Positions 6,804 to 13,121 of a stretch of DNA of 15,768 nt are shown here, one piece after another. The stretch's first letter is position 1, and each line of letters starts with the position of its first letter. The position numbers were made by a program, and so were the translations under genes. This stretch comes from Heyndrickxia sporothermodurans (GTDB taxonomy: Bacteria; Bacillota; Bacilli; Bacillales; Bacillaceae_C): the NCBI RefSeq assembly GCF_016785185.1, contig NZ_JAEKDY010000081.1; one strand, given 5' to 3'. The notes below the pieces were generated by a model that had not been told where the DNA came from, made no database searches, and saw only the letters and a list, made by a program, of their open reading frames with translations.

Positions 6804-6834
6804 AATGAGGAAAAAAACACATTTCCTCATTTTT
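6804..6834. terminator. terminator between convergent genes
   Basis: AATGAGGAAA (6804-6813) and TTTCCTCATT (6822-6831) form a perfect 10-bp stem with an 8-base loop, followed by a short T run. It starts right after the stop of the PP-loop ATPase gene and could also serve the convergent gene ending at 6862. Confidence 0.85.
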
Positions 6835-6861
6835 AATCAAATACTCTAAGAAAACAGCCTT

Positions 6862-7335
6862 TTATATATGAAAAATACTATCTAAAACGGTTAATGGGTG
6901 TTCATAACGACGACCAAACTCACTTCCGGTATAAAAAAACTCAGGTCTTTCTAAATAACTTGAAAGCGTTTGTTCCTTTTTAATTTCCCATTTAAGTTGG
7001 TCAATCGTATGATCAAAAGTATACGAAGCTGACTGATTAGGTGTATTGTATTTTACAGAAATTGAAGCGATTTGGTCCCTATCTTTCATGATAAAAATAT
7101 CATTTCCGTCATTAGTAAAGGCTTTAAATTCTAATGAATCATAAGCAACCATGACTGATTGGTGACTTGTTCTAACAACAAATCCTCTTTCTCTAAAATA
7201 ATCCTCAAAAACAGCAAGAAATTCATCGACCTTACTTTTCAATCTGGGCAATACCCGTTCTTCATATAGTTGTTTGTTCTTTTCTTTTAATTGAGCCAAT
7301 TCCACTTGTAAATCTTTTAAATCCGCATTGCTCAT
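6862..7335 (-). CDS. hypothetical protein with N-terminal coiled coil (157 aa)
   Basis: I do not recognise this family. The ATG is supported by an AAAGGAG ribosome binding site 9 bases upstream on the minus strand, and the gene is bounded by a terminator on its downstream side, so it is very likely real. Residues about 1-45 form a charged, leucine-rich helix (DLKDLQVELAQLKEKNKQLYEE) typical of a coiled coil. The remainder is a mixed, aromatic-rich domain ending in EHPLTVLDSIFHI. There is no signal peptide, membrane segment or cysteine, which suggests a soluble cytoplasmic protein that may dimerise through the helix. It is divergent from the L,D-transpeptidase gene with about 97 bp between starts, so the two may share a control region. 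Confidence 0.75.
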   Translation of the reverse strand: MSNADLKDLQVELAQLKEKNKQLYEERVLPRLKSKVDEFLAVFEDYFRERGFVVRTSHQSVMVAYDSLEFKAFTNDGNDIFIMKDRDQIASISVKYNTPNQSASYTFDHTIDQLKWEIKKEQTLSSYLERPEFFYTGSEFGRRYEHPLTVLDSIFHI

Positions 7336-7432
7336 CCCATCATATCTCCTTTAATGTTTCTTTCTTTTATTTTATCAAAAAAAGGCAACAAAACGTTAGT
7401 GTTCATATTGTGTGGTATAGGAGGTGGTATGA

Positions 7433-7771
7433 ATGGCATATGAAATACATGTGTCTACATCTAAACGTCGCTTAGCACTTTTGAATAATGGTCGGGTAGT
7501 TAAAATCTATCCAATTGGGGTTGGGAAAATGCTAACTCCTACGCCAAAAGGAACGTATACAATCATCAATAAACAGCCAAATCCGGGTGGACCGTTTGGA
7601 GTGATGTGGATGGGGCTATCAAAACCACATTACGGAATACATGGAACGAACAATCCCGCATCAATTGGCAAATTGGTCTCCCATGGTTGCATTCGAATGT
7701 ATAACCAAGATGTTTTAGCTCTATCCAAAATTGTACCGATTGGGACAAAGGTAAGAATAAGCCAGACATGA
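7433..7771 (+). CDS. minimal L,D-transpeptidase (YkuD domain)
   Basis: The 112-residue protein consists of a YkuD catalytic domain and nothing else. YkuD enzymes make 3-3 peptidoglycan cross-links or attach proteins using a catalytic cysteine. The active-site block is intact: His70 in GIHGTNNPASIGK, and SHGCIRM at 83-89 with Cys86 and Arg88. It lacks the LysM domain of B. subtilis YkuD (about 164 residues) and shows no signal peptide or membrane anchor. A GGAGGTGG ribosome binding site precedes ATG 7433; an ATG at 7429 opens only a four-codon frame. CATATTGTG at 7404 loosely resembles a sigma-K -10 box. With GerP-like genes next door, a role in the mother cell or spore envelope is plausible, but this is inference. 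Confidence 0.9.
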   Translation: MAYEIHVSTSKRRLALLNNGRVVKIYPIGVGKMLTPTPKGTYTIINKQPNPGGPFGVMWMGLSKPHYGIHGTNNPASIGKLVSHGCIRMYNQDVLALSKIVPIGTKVRISQT

Positions 7772-7964
7772 GTTTACATTATAGCCCTAAATTAAAGTAA
7801 ACAACAAAGATAAGATATATATAAGGTTCTTCTTTGGAATATGAAGAATATAAATTTTATAAAGGGTTCATCCTGAAGGGAGGATAGCTGTCAAGCTGAA
7901 TCCGTTTAATTCTTGGATATCAAGTGTAATTGATGTACATGGATAGAGAAAGGGAAATGGAATT

Positions 7965-8192
7965 ATGGTTTTTGAACCTACACAAATAAATCTTAGTGAT
8001 TTGAAAATTAATAGCTCGGATCATTCGAGTGCAATTACTTTTGGATCTGCAGTTATCGTTGGAAGAAGAGTAGTTGCAAAGAAAAACCAAGCATTTGGTC
8101 AACTTTTATCAGATCGTACCACTATTATATCCTCAAAAAGTTTCACAATTGATGACGATATTGAAGACCACTTTAACACAAAAGGCATATAA
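7965..8192 (+). CDS. GerPA/GerPF-like spore germination protein, copy 1 (divergent)
   Basis: The 75-residue product aligns with the next two genes over its first 47 residues: INLSDLKINSSDHSS, a central glycine turn, then KKNQAFGQL. These match the small GerPA/GerPF family (hydrophobic N-terminal strand, K-x-N-S core), whose members help nutrients pass the spore coat. Its C-terminus differs from the others: instead of DSPSVKN it ends TIDDDIEDHFNTKGI, so it is the most diverged copy. The ribosome binding site is weak (AAGGGAAATGGA), unlike those of the next two genes. The gap of 193 bp upstream holds no clear promoter and no other gene. Confidence 0.7.
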   Translation: MVFEPTQINLSDLKINSSDHSSAITFGSAVIVGRRVVAKKNQAFGQLLSDRTTIISSKSFTIDDDIEDHFNTKGI

Positions 8193-8250
8193 CCAATTAA
8201 CCCTATCCCTTTAGTTCGATGGTCTGATATAAAACATAGGAGGTACGAAT

Positions 8251-8484
8251 ATGTTATTTGCACCAGCAGTGATTAATCTTCAGACCTTTAAACTGAATTC
8301 AATAGATCATACAGCAGTATTAAATATCGGGCAAAGCCAGCTATTAGATATTTTTGTCGCCTACAAAAGGAATCAAGGAATTGGAGAACAAAACGGTGAT
8401 GGGGTTCGGATCATCTTACCTGTTTCATCCGTGTTAGACTCGGATTTCATTGATAGCCCTTCGGTTAAAAATAGTATAGTTTAG
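8251..8484 (+). CDS. GerPA/GerPF-like spore germination protein, copy 2
   Basis: The 77-residue product shares with copy 3 the core pattern K-[LI]-N-S-[IV]-D-[HN], the block AYKRNQ[GA][IF]GE.NGD and the C-terminal D.DSPSVKNS[IV]. The C-terminal acidic motif recalls the DPDV.D ending of GerPA and GerPF. GerPA/PF-like proteins act in the mother cell and spore coat during germinant uptake. A strong TAGGAGG ribosome binding site lies 7 bases before ATG 8251. The gene starts 58 bases after copy 1 and is probably co-transcribed with it. Unlike B. subtilis gerP, no GerPB, PC, PD or PE homologues accompany it here. Confidence 0.75.
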   Translation: MLFAPAVINLQTFKLNSIDHTAVLNIGQSQLLDIFVAYKRNQGIGEQNGDGVRIILPVSSVLDSDFIDSPSVKNSIV

Positions 8485-8514
8485 TTTGTATTTCGCAAAT
8501 AAGGAGTGACATAT

Positions 8515-8751
8515 ATGTTTTTTTTCACACCTATGGTTGTTAATCTTCTCGGATTTAAAATTAATTCAGTCGATAACTCCTCTGTTATAAATGCCGGTCC
8601 TGTTCAATCAATTGATCAATTTACAGCTTATAAACGAAACCAAGCATTTGGCGAATTAAACGGTGATTTATCCCCAACGACGCTTCCTATTACAGCAATT
8701 GTTGATCCGGACGTAAGTGACAGCCCATCTGTTAAAAATAGTGTTATTTAG
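8515..8751 (+). CDS. GerPA/GerPF-like spore germination protein, copy 3
   Basis: The 78-residue product is the closest of the three to GerPA/GerPF: IVDPDVSDSPSVKNSVI at the end matches the family's DPDV.D motif, and FKINSVDNSSVINAG matches its N-terminal strand pattern. ATG 8515 was chosen because AAGGAG lies 8 bases upstream; an in-frame GTG at 8506 overlaps this site. It starts 30 bases after copy 2, so the two are almost certainly one transcript. Copies 2 and 3 are more alike to each other than to copy 1, which points to an older split followed by tandem duplication. Confidence 0.78.
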   Translation: MFFFTPMVVNLLGFKINSVDNSSVINAGPVQSIDQFTAYKRNQAFGELNGDLSPTTLPITAIVDPDVSDSPSVKNSVI

Positions 8752-8791
8752 GCATTTTAAAATATACAAAATTTAATAAATGACTTATCCG

Positions 8792-8820
8792 AAAGAGGTG
8801 GTATATGGTACCATCTCTTT
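8792..8820 (+). terminator. hairpin after the GerP-like genes, possible terminator
   Basis: AAAGAGGTGGTA (8792-8803) pairs with TACCATCTCTTT (8809-8820) with one wobble around a 5-base loop. The following bases (ATTCATGTTC) are not a real T run, so termination may be weak. The sequence could alternatively be read as a ribosome binding site (AGAGGTGG) for a 17-codon frame starting at ATG 8805. Confidence 0.5.
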
Positions 8821-8880
8821 ATTCATGTTCTTTATTTAGAAAAACGCAGATAACATAATTGGAGGAATAATTGGTTTTAT

Positions 8881-8889
8881 ATATAGCAT
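8881..8889. repeat. target-site duplication, left copy
   Basis: ATATAGCAT abuts the left inverted repeat of the insertion sequence and is repeated exactly at 10294-10302 beyond the right end. A 9-bp duplication is what I recall for IS4Bsu1-type elements. Confidence 0.9.
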
Positions 8890-8903
8890 CACTAGCGTCG
8901 CAT
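8890..8903. repeat. left terminal inverted repeat of the IS
   Basis: CACTAGCGTCGCAT pairs with the right end at 10280-10293 with a single mismatch (G/C at the sixth base). Confidence 0.9.
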
Positions 8904-9022
8904 TAAAATAATTTGGCGCAATATTATAATCTGAATTTTCTGTAACAACATATATGCATAAAAAAATCCCTTATAATGGTTGGAGGTAGTAACCGATCCA
9001 AATCCAAAATAAAGGATATCGC

Positions 9023-10147
9023 ATGGATAAGTTTACACGAAAAACATCATTTGAACAATGGTTTTCACCACTAAACCTGATATTAATGGAGGAACTGGTG
9101 AAAACACATCAATTAAATTACTATACAAAGAAGCTATATATGGCTTCCTTTATGAAATTACTATTGTATGCCCAACTTCATGAAACGGAGAGTTTACGAG
9201 CATTGAGCGACGCTGTATTTTCAGACGATCTGCAACGTGCAACTGGGGTAGAATCCATTAGCTTCTCCCAATTGGGCAGACGAATCAATACGATCCCAAC
9301 CGATTTCTTTCAAACGATTTTTCTAGATTTAGTCGCACAAATCCATCAGAAAACGGATTTTCAGAAACGAAGGAAAATAACAACACCTTTAAAAATCATT
9401 GATTCGAGTACCTTACCGCTTAATTTAACCAATCATAAGTGGGCAGAATTTTGAAAGACAAAATCGGGTGTAAAGCTTCACCTTCGACTTGTTTTTATGG
9501 AAAAAGGGCTCTCCTATCCGGATCAAGCCGTGCTAACAAACGCCATTGAACATGATAAATTACAGTTGGAAGTATTGATGGACGATAAAGAATGCCTCTA
9601 CGTGTTTGACCGTGGCTACTTGGATTACGAGCGCTTTGATCGCATGACGGATGATGGCTATTTCTTTGTCACACGTCTTCGGAAAAATGCCGTCATACGC
9701 GTACTTGAAACATTTTCCTTACCAGAAGATTCAAACGTTCTATCAGATGAAATGGTGGTCATTGGTTCAACCCAAAGTCGTTCAGAAAATGTGTTTCGTC
9801 TTCTGAAACTACTCGATACAAAAGGAAATGAACTCTCGCTTCTGACAAACCGATTTGATTTAAGTGCCGATGAAATTGCGGAAATTTACAAATCACGCTG
9901 GGCAATCGAGTTGTTTTTCAAATGGATGAAACAACATCTGAATATTAAAAAGTTCTATGGTCATAGCGAACAGGCTGTACACAATCAAGTGTATATTGCG
10001 ATGATTGTGTATTGTTTGAACGTATTAGCGCAGTTGAACACGAATAGCGACCGAAGCTATTTACAAATAAGCCGTTATTTAAAAGCAGCCCTATGGAAAT
10101 CCGCTCACATTTGGTTACGCAAAATCCAAGGAAAGAGCGTCCCGTAA
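9023..10147 (+). pseudogene. IS4-family transposase with an in-frame stop
   Basis: A 374-codon reading frame is interrupted once, by TGA at 9452-9454 (codon 144); reading continues in the same frame to the TAA at 10145-10147. All DDE catalytic residues are visible: Asp127 in IIDSST, Asp196 in VFDRGY and Glu296, with the IS4 signature Y-2-R-3-E-6-K (YKSRWAIELFFKWMK). The broken context is AEF-stop-KTKSGVK, where related transposases have an arginine as I recall, so a single CGA-to-TGA transition explains it. The first part keeps only the first catalytic Asp and cannot work alone. An AAAGGA ribosome binding site precedes ATG 9023. No frameshift is seen, and the remainder looks well conserved, which suggests that the mutation is recent. 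Confidence 0.92.
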
Positions 10148-10279
10148 AGGGTTGATAGTCGTTGTTGCACAAGTCATTGGTTATAGTAAAAAAATGGATG
10201 TTTACTACCTTAGCTTTGGTGTTTTCGTTTTTTCTCTAAAACGCCAGAAAATATAAACTGAAAATTCAGAACTTATTTA

Positions 10280-10293
10280 TGCGACGGTAGTGA
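10280..10293. repeat. right terminal inverted repeat of the IS
   Basis: ATGCGACGGTAGTG is the inverted partner of 8890-8903 and is followed at once by the right target-site duplication. Confidence 0.9.
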
Positions 10294-10302
10294 TATAGCA
10301 TG
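10294..10302. repeat. target-site duplication, right copy
   Basis: ATATAGCAT, identical to 8881-8889. Removing 8890-10302 restores the inferred pre-insertion sequence. Confidence 0.9.
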
Positions 10303-10308
10303 CTAATA

Positions 10309-10338
10309 AAAAAAGGAAATCTAAGTATTTCCTTTTTT
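10309..10338. terminator. perfect terminator just right of the IS
   Basis: AAAAAAGGAAAT (10309-10320) and ATTTCCTTTTTT (10327-10338) form a perfect 12-bp stem with a 6-base loop and built-in T run. Before the IS arrived it lay about 170 bp after the last GerP-like gene and probably ended that operon. It now shields the LCP gene from transcription out of the IS. Confidence 0.85.
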
Positions 10339-10379
10339 CGACACATTCCAACCAATTTTATCAAATTTTATTTTTATAG

Positions 10380-10408
10380 ATGACAAATTTTCATTTTTCG
10401 AAGATAAT
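10380..10408 (+). promoter_or_regulatory. sigma-A-type promoter of the LCP gene
   Basis: ATGACA (10380-10385) and GATAAT (10403-10408) each match the consensus at 5 of 6 bases and are separated by the ideal 17 bp. The -10 box lies 50 bases before the start codon. Confidence 0.65.
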
Positions 10409-10458
10409 ATAAAAGTTGGGTAAACCACAATTTAAATTTAAGAAAATTGAGGGATTAT

Positions 10459-11436
10459 ATGAGCTCAAGATTAAATAAGAAAAAAAGAAAAATACGCAAG
10501 GGAAGAGTCGCCCTTTTCATCATTATCATTTTAATTATCGGTATTGCCGGCTTTGTGTATTCTCAATACAAAGCAGGTGTGGATGAAGCTGGTAAAGGAA
10601 TTGATAAACAAGAAAATATTGAGTTTAATGGTAAAAAGGATAAGAATGGAAGAACAAATTTTTTATTACTAGGTATTGATAAACGGAAAAATGAAACAAA
10701 GTCACATACCGATACGATTATGGTTGCACAATATGATCCTAAAAGTGATGATGTAAAAATCATTTCATTAATGCGGGACATGTTTGTAGATGTTCCCGGT
10801 TATAAAAAGTGGAAAATCAATACAGCATTTTTCTTAGAAGGTCCTGAACTTCTTCGTAAAACGATTCAGCAAAATTTCGGCCTTGATGTGCAATATTATG
10901 TCATGGTGGATTTTAAAGGATTTGAAAAAGTAGTGGACACTCTAGCCCCAAATGGTATCAAAATCGATGTTGAGAAAAAAATGTCCAAAAATATCGGTGT
11001 AACATTGGAACCCGGGGTGCAAAGATTAAATGGAAAAGAGTTGCTTGGCTATGCACGATTTAGACATGATGCGGAAGGTGACTTTGGCCGTGTAGCTCGT
11101 CAACAAAAAGTGATTAGTGCATTGAAAAATGAAGTACTTAGTGTGAATGGAATCACAAAAGCACCTAAGCTTTTTGGAACAGTTCAACCTTATATTCAAA
11201 CGAATATGGGAGCGAAGGACAGTATTGCGTTACTTGCGAAAGTATTATTAAATAAACCGGATAAGATTAATACATTAACTATTCCAGTGAAGAATTCCTA
11301 TACAAATGGCTATTCCGACTATGCTGGTTCAGTATTAGAAGTCGATTTAGAAAAAAATAGACAAGCCATTGATGACTTTTTAAATGGAACATCAAGTAAA
11401 GAAACTAATACATCTGATCAACAATCTAATCCATAA
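10459..11436 (+). CDS. LytR-CpsA-Psr (LCP) family cell-wall polymer transferase
   Basis: LCP enzymes transfer teichoic acids or other polymers from a lipid carrier to peptidoglycan outside the membrane. The 325-residue protein has a short basic N-terminus, one membrane segment (about 17-35) and an external LCP domain (about 65-230) with the family motifs GIDKR (72-76), HTDTIMV (83-89), SLMRD (103-107, arginine binding the pyrophosphate) and GYARFRHDAEGDFGR (197-211). The tail is low-complexity and polar (TSSKETNTSDQQSNP). ATG 10459 fits the GAGGG ribosome binding site 5 bases upstream better than TTG 10447. It is a single gene with its own promoter and terminator. It resembles B. subtilis TagT/TagU/TagV, but which paralogue cannot be said. 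Confidence 0.92.
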   Translation: MSSRLNKKKRKIRKGRVALFIIIILIIGIAGFVYSQYKAGVDEAGKGIDKQENIEFNGKKDKNGRTNFLLLGIDKRKNETKSHTDTIMVAQYDPKSDDVKIISLMRDMFVDVPGYKKWKINTAFFLEGPELLRKTIQQNFGLDVQYYVMVDFKGFEKVVDTLAPNGIKIDVEKKMSKNIGVTLEPGVQRLNGKELLGYARFRHDAEGDFGRVARQQKVISALKNEVLSVNGITKAPKLFGTVQPYIQTNMGAKDSIALLAKVLLNKPDKINTLTIPVKNSYTNGYSDYAGSVLEVDLEKNRQAIDDFLNGTSSKETNTSDQQSNP

Positions 11437-11441
11437 GCTTG

Positions 11442-11478
11442 AAAAAGACCAAATCACATACCGATTTGGTCTTTTTTT
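11442..11478 (+). terminator. strong terminator after the LCP gene
   Basis: AAAAAGACCAAATC (11442-11455) and GATTTGGTCTTTTT (11463-11476) form a perfect 14-bp stem with a 7-base loop and T run. Confidence 0.95.
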
Positions 11479-11537
11479 CTATTCGAATTATAGGTGTAAG
11501 CGGTAACAAAATTAGAGTAATTATTCAGAAAATCCTG

Positions 11538-11543
11538 TATAAT
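11538..11543 (+). promoter_or_regulatory. candidate -10 box of the acetyltransferase gene
   Basis: A perfect TATAAT lies 45 bases before the start codon, after the LCP terminator. No good -35 hexamer is seen 16-18 bp upstream, so strength is uncertain. Confidence 0.4.
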
Positions 11544-11588
11544 AAAATAATAGATACGAAATCTTTTTATCATTGTGGGGGAACATTT

Positions 11589-12119
11589 ATGAGCCAATTC
11601 ACCTTAAAAGGAAAAAATGTAGAATTAAAGAAACCGAGTTTTGAAGAATTAGCGTATGTTGAGTGTCTATGGTCGGATGAGGAAACGATGAAAGCAAGCG
11701 GGGGTCCGATCACTTTTACGGAGGAAGAAAAAAAGCGCTGGTATGAAATTATGATAAATCCGAGCAATGGGAAGCATCTATACTGCCTTGTATATAATCA
11801 ATCGAACAAACCAGTAGGCGAGGTAAGCTTCCATCAATACGATAAAATAACAAAAGCTGCCGAATTTAATATTAAAATCGCTTACGCTGAACGGGGAAAA
11901 GGCTATGGGTCCGAAGCAGCTAAACTACTTTTAGATTACTATTTTAATAAATGGAATGGAGAAATAATGAGAGATTTCCTTGCGATTGATAATATAGAAG
12001 GACAAAATACTGTACTGCGTTTCGGGTTCGATAAGGTATATACGACTAAAGATGAGTTTCTCGTTGCGATGACAAAAGAGAAATTTAACCGCATCTATCA
12101 AAAGGAAGCAGGAAAATAA
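11589..12119 (+). CDS. GNAT-family N-acetyltransferase (RimJ/RimL-like)
   Basis: The 176-residue product fits the GNAT fold, which transfers acetyl from acetyl-CoA to an amine. Motif A, which binds the CoA pyrophosphate, is clear: AERGKGYGSEAAKLLLDYYF with RGKGYG at 102-107. It follows the beta strands VGEVSFHQYD and AEFNIKIA, and a later FGF segment (145-147) marks motif B. ATG 11589 follows a GGGGGAA ribosome binding site at 7-base spacing; the longer frame back to 11439 overlaps the LCP terminator and is rejected. The acetyl acceptor is unknown. It is convergent with citR, with only 12 bases between stops. Confidence 0.87.
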   Translation: MSQFTLKGKNVELKKPSFEELAYVECLWSDEETMKASGGPITFTEEEKKRWYEIMINPSNGKHLYCLVYNQSNKPVGEVSFHQYDKITKAAEFNIKIAYAERGKGYGSEAAKLLLDYYFNKWNGEIMRDFLAIDNIEGQNTVLRFGFDKVYTTKDEFLVAMTKEKFNRIYQKEAGK

Positions 12120-12132
12120 TCTTCCCCGCTTC
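12105..12132. terminator. weak imperfect hairpin between convergent genes
   Basis: GAAGC plus GGAA (12105-12114) can pair with TTCC plus GCTTC (12122-12132), with bulges. It overlaps the last codons of both genes and has no proper T run, so its terminator activity is doubtful. Confidence 0.3.
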
Positions 12133-13010
12133 TAAAATCGAAACTTTGATAAAAAGTCTAAAAATTGCTTTTCCTTTGGATGTTCATATTTCAATACCGC
12201 ATAGGTTTTCGCAATTGGCAGCTTCAAAAAATTACAAGGTGCTTCTAGTAATCTGCCTTCTAATAATTCGCGTCTAACGGTAGAGGATGGTAAAAATGAT
12301 ACACCGAGCCCCTCGATAATGAATCGTCTAGTAACATGAACTTGTGAGACGGCCATAGTTTTTAACATCGGAAATTGAGTGCGCAGCGATTGAAGCAGAC
12401 CATCCCAGTATTCCGGATGATTATGGGTGATTAAATGATGATTCCTTAGAAGCTCCTCTGCATCGAGTGGTGGAGCGGTTTCGCTATCTCTTCCGTCATG
12501 TGGAACAACAAGAATGACTGGATCTTCGTAAAGTGGGCGGCAAATGAGATCAGAATTATTGATATGTAAGCGTGAAAGCCCTAAATCAACTTCCCCTGCC
12601 AGAACAGCTTCTGAAATATTCATGGAATCGAGAACTTGGACGGAAATCTCAATTTCTGGGTGAATGACCATAAATCGTTTTAACACATACGGCATAATGG
12701 ATTCCGCTATTAATGGTGACATGGCCAATGTAAGCTTTTGGGAATAACCCTGCCGAAAGCGATCTAAGTCGGACATTCCATTCTCATAAAGTTCAATCAT
12801 GTTTCTAGCAATAGGTAAAAATCTTTTTCCTGCCTCAGTTAAGATCACCCTCCTACCATCCCTTTCAAACAAAGGACTCCCAACCTCATCTTCAAGAAGT
12901 TTAATTTGAACCGTTACCGTTGGCTGAGAGATATAAAGCTCCTCGGCCGTTTTTCGAAAATTTTCATGTGTTGCAGCTGTTGTAAAGGTATGAAGCCATT
13001 TAAGATCCAT
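12132..13010 (-). CDS. citR: LysR-type regulator CitR
   Basis: The 292-residue protein is a LysR-type transcriptional regulator: a winged helix-turn-helix in residues about 1-60 (FRKTAEELYISQPTVTVQIKLLEDEVGSPLFER), a linker helix and an effector-binding domain to the end (EVDLGLSR near 138-145). It is divergent from a citrate synthase gene of the CitA type. That arrangement is known from B. subtilis, where CitR represses citA and has about the same length (291). The assignment rests on this pairing together with the sequence type. An AGGGGAT ribosome binding site precedes the ATG on the minus strand. The effector is unknown to me. Confidence 0.85.
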   Translation of the reverse strand: MDLKWLHTFTTAATHENFRKTAEELYISQPTVTVQIKLLEDEVGSPLFERDGRRVILTEAGKRFLPIARNMIELYENGMSDLDRFRQGYSQKLTLAMSPLIAESIMPYVLKRFMVIHPEIEISVQVLDSMNISEAVLAGEVDLGLSRLHINNSDLICRPLYEDPVILVVPHDGRDSETAPPLDAEELLRNHHLITHNHPEYWDGLLQSLRTQFPMLKTMAVSQVHVTRRFIIEGLGVSFLPSSTVRRELLEGRLLEAPCNFLKLPIAKTYAVLKYEHPKEKQFLDFLSKFRF

Positions 13011-13035
13011 TTTTTTATCCCCTAATTATAAAATT

Positions 13036-13050
13036 TAATTAATTTAATTA
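13036..13050. promoter_or_regulatory. AT-only palindrome in the citR-citA control region
   Basis: TAATTAATTTAATTA is a perfect 15-base dyad with an unpaired centre, placed 25 bases before the citR start and 71 bases before the citA start. LysR regulators usually bind such dyads in divergent promoter regions, so this is a candidate CitR site. AT-rich DNA yields chance palindromes, which lowers confidence. TATACT at 13085-13090 is a possible citA -10 box. Confidence 0.4.
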
Positions 13051-13121
13051 TAATTGTTTAATTTTATTAATCAATAAAAGCAACTATACTTAAAATATCA
13101 GAAGCGAGAGGATGGTTATAT

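Larger units (their letters stand above)
8890..10293 (+). mobile_element. IS4-family insertion sequence (IS4Bsu1-like), 1404 bp
   Basis: The element is bounded by terminal inverted repeats CACTAGCGTCGCAT (8890-8903) and ATGCGACGGTAGTG (10280-10293), complementary at 13 of 14 positions, with looser pairing continuing inward. It is flanked by a perfect 9-bp duplication. Size and organisation match what I recall of IS4Bsu1 of B. subtilis (about 1.4 kb). It carries one transposase gene, disabled by a stop codon. It landed between the GerP-like operon and the LCP gene, 6 bp before a perfect terminator stem, and leaves the LCP gene's own promoter intact. Intact ends mean that it could still be moved by a related transposase supplied elsewhere in the genome. 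Confidence 0.93.

Noticed and set aside
9452..9454. Selenocysteine or programmed readthrough at the transposase TGA
   Set aside because: No selenocysteine insertion hairpin is evident and the position corresponds to an ordinary residue; a point mutation is simpler.
11439..11588. N-terminal extension of the acetyltransferase
   Set aside because: It overlaps the perfect LCP terminator and lies upstream of the TATAAT; the ribosome binding site is at ATG 11589.
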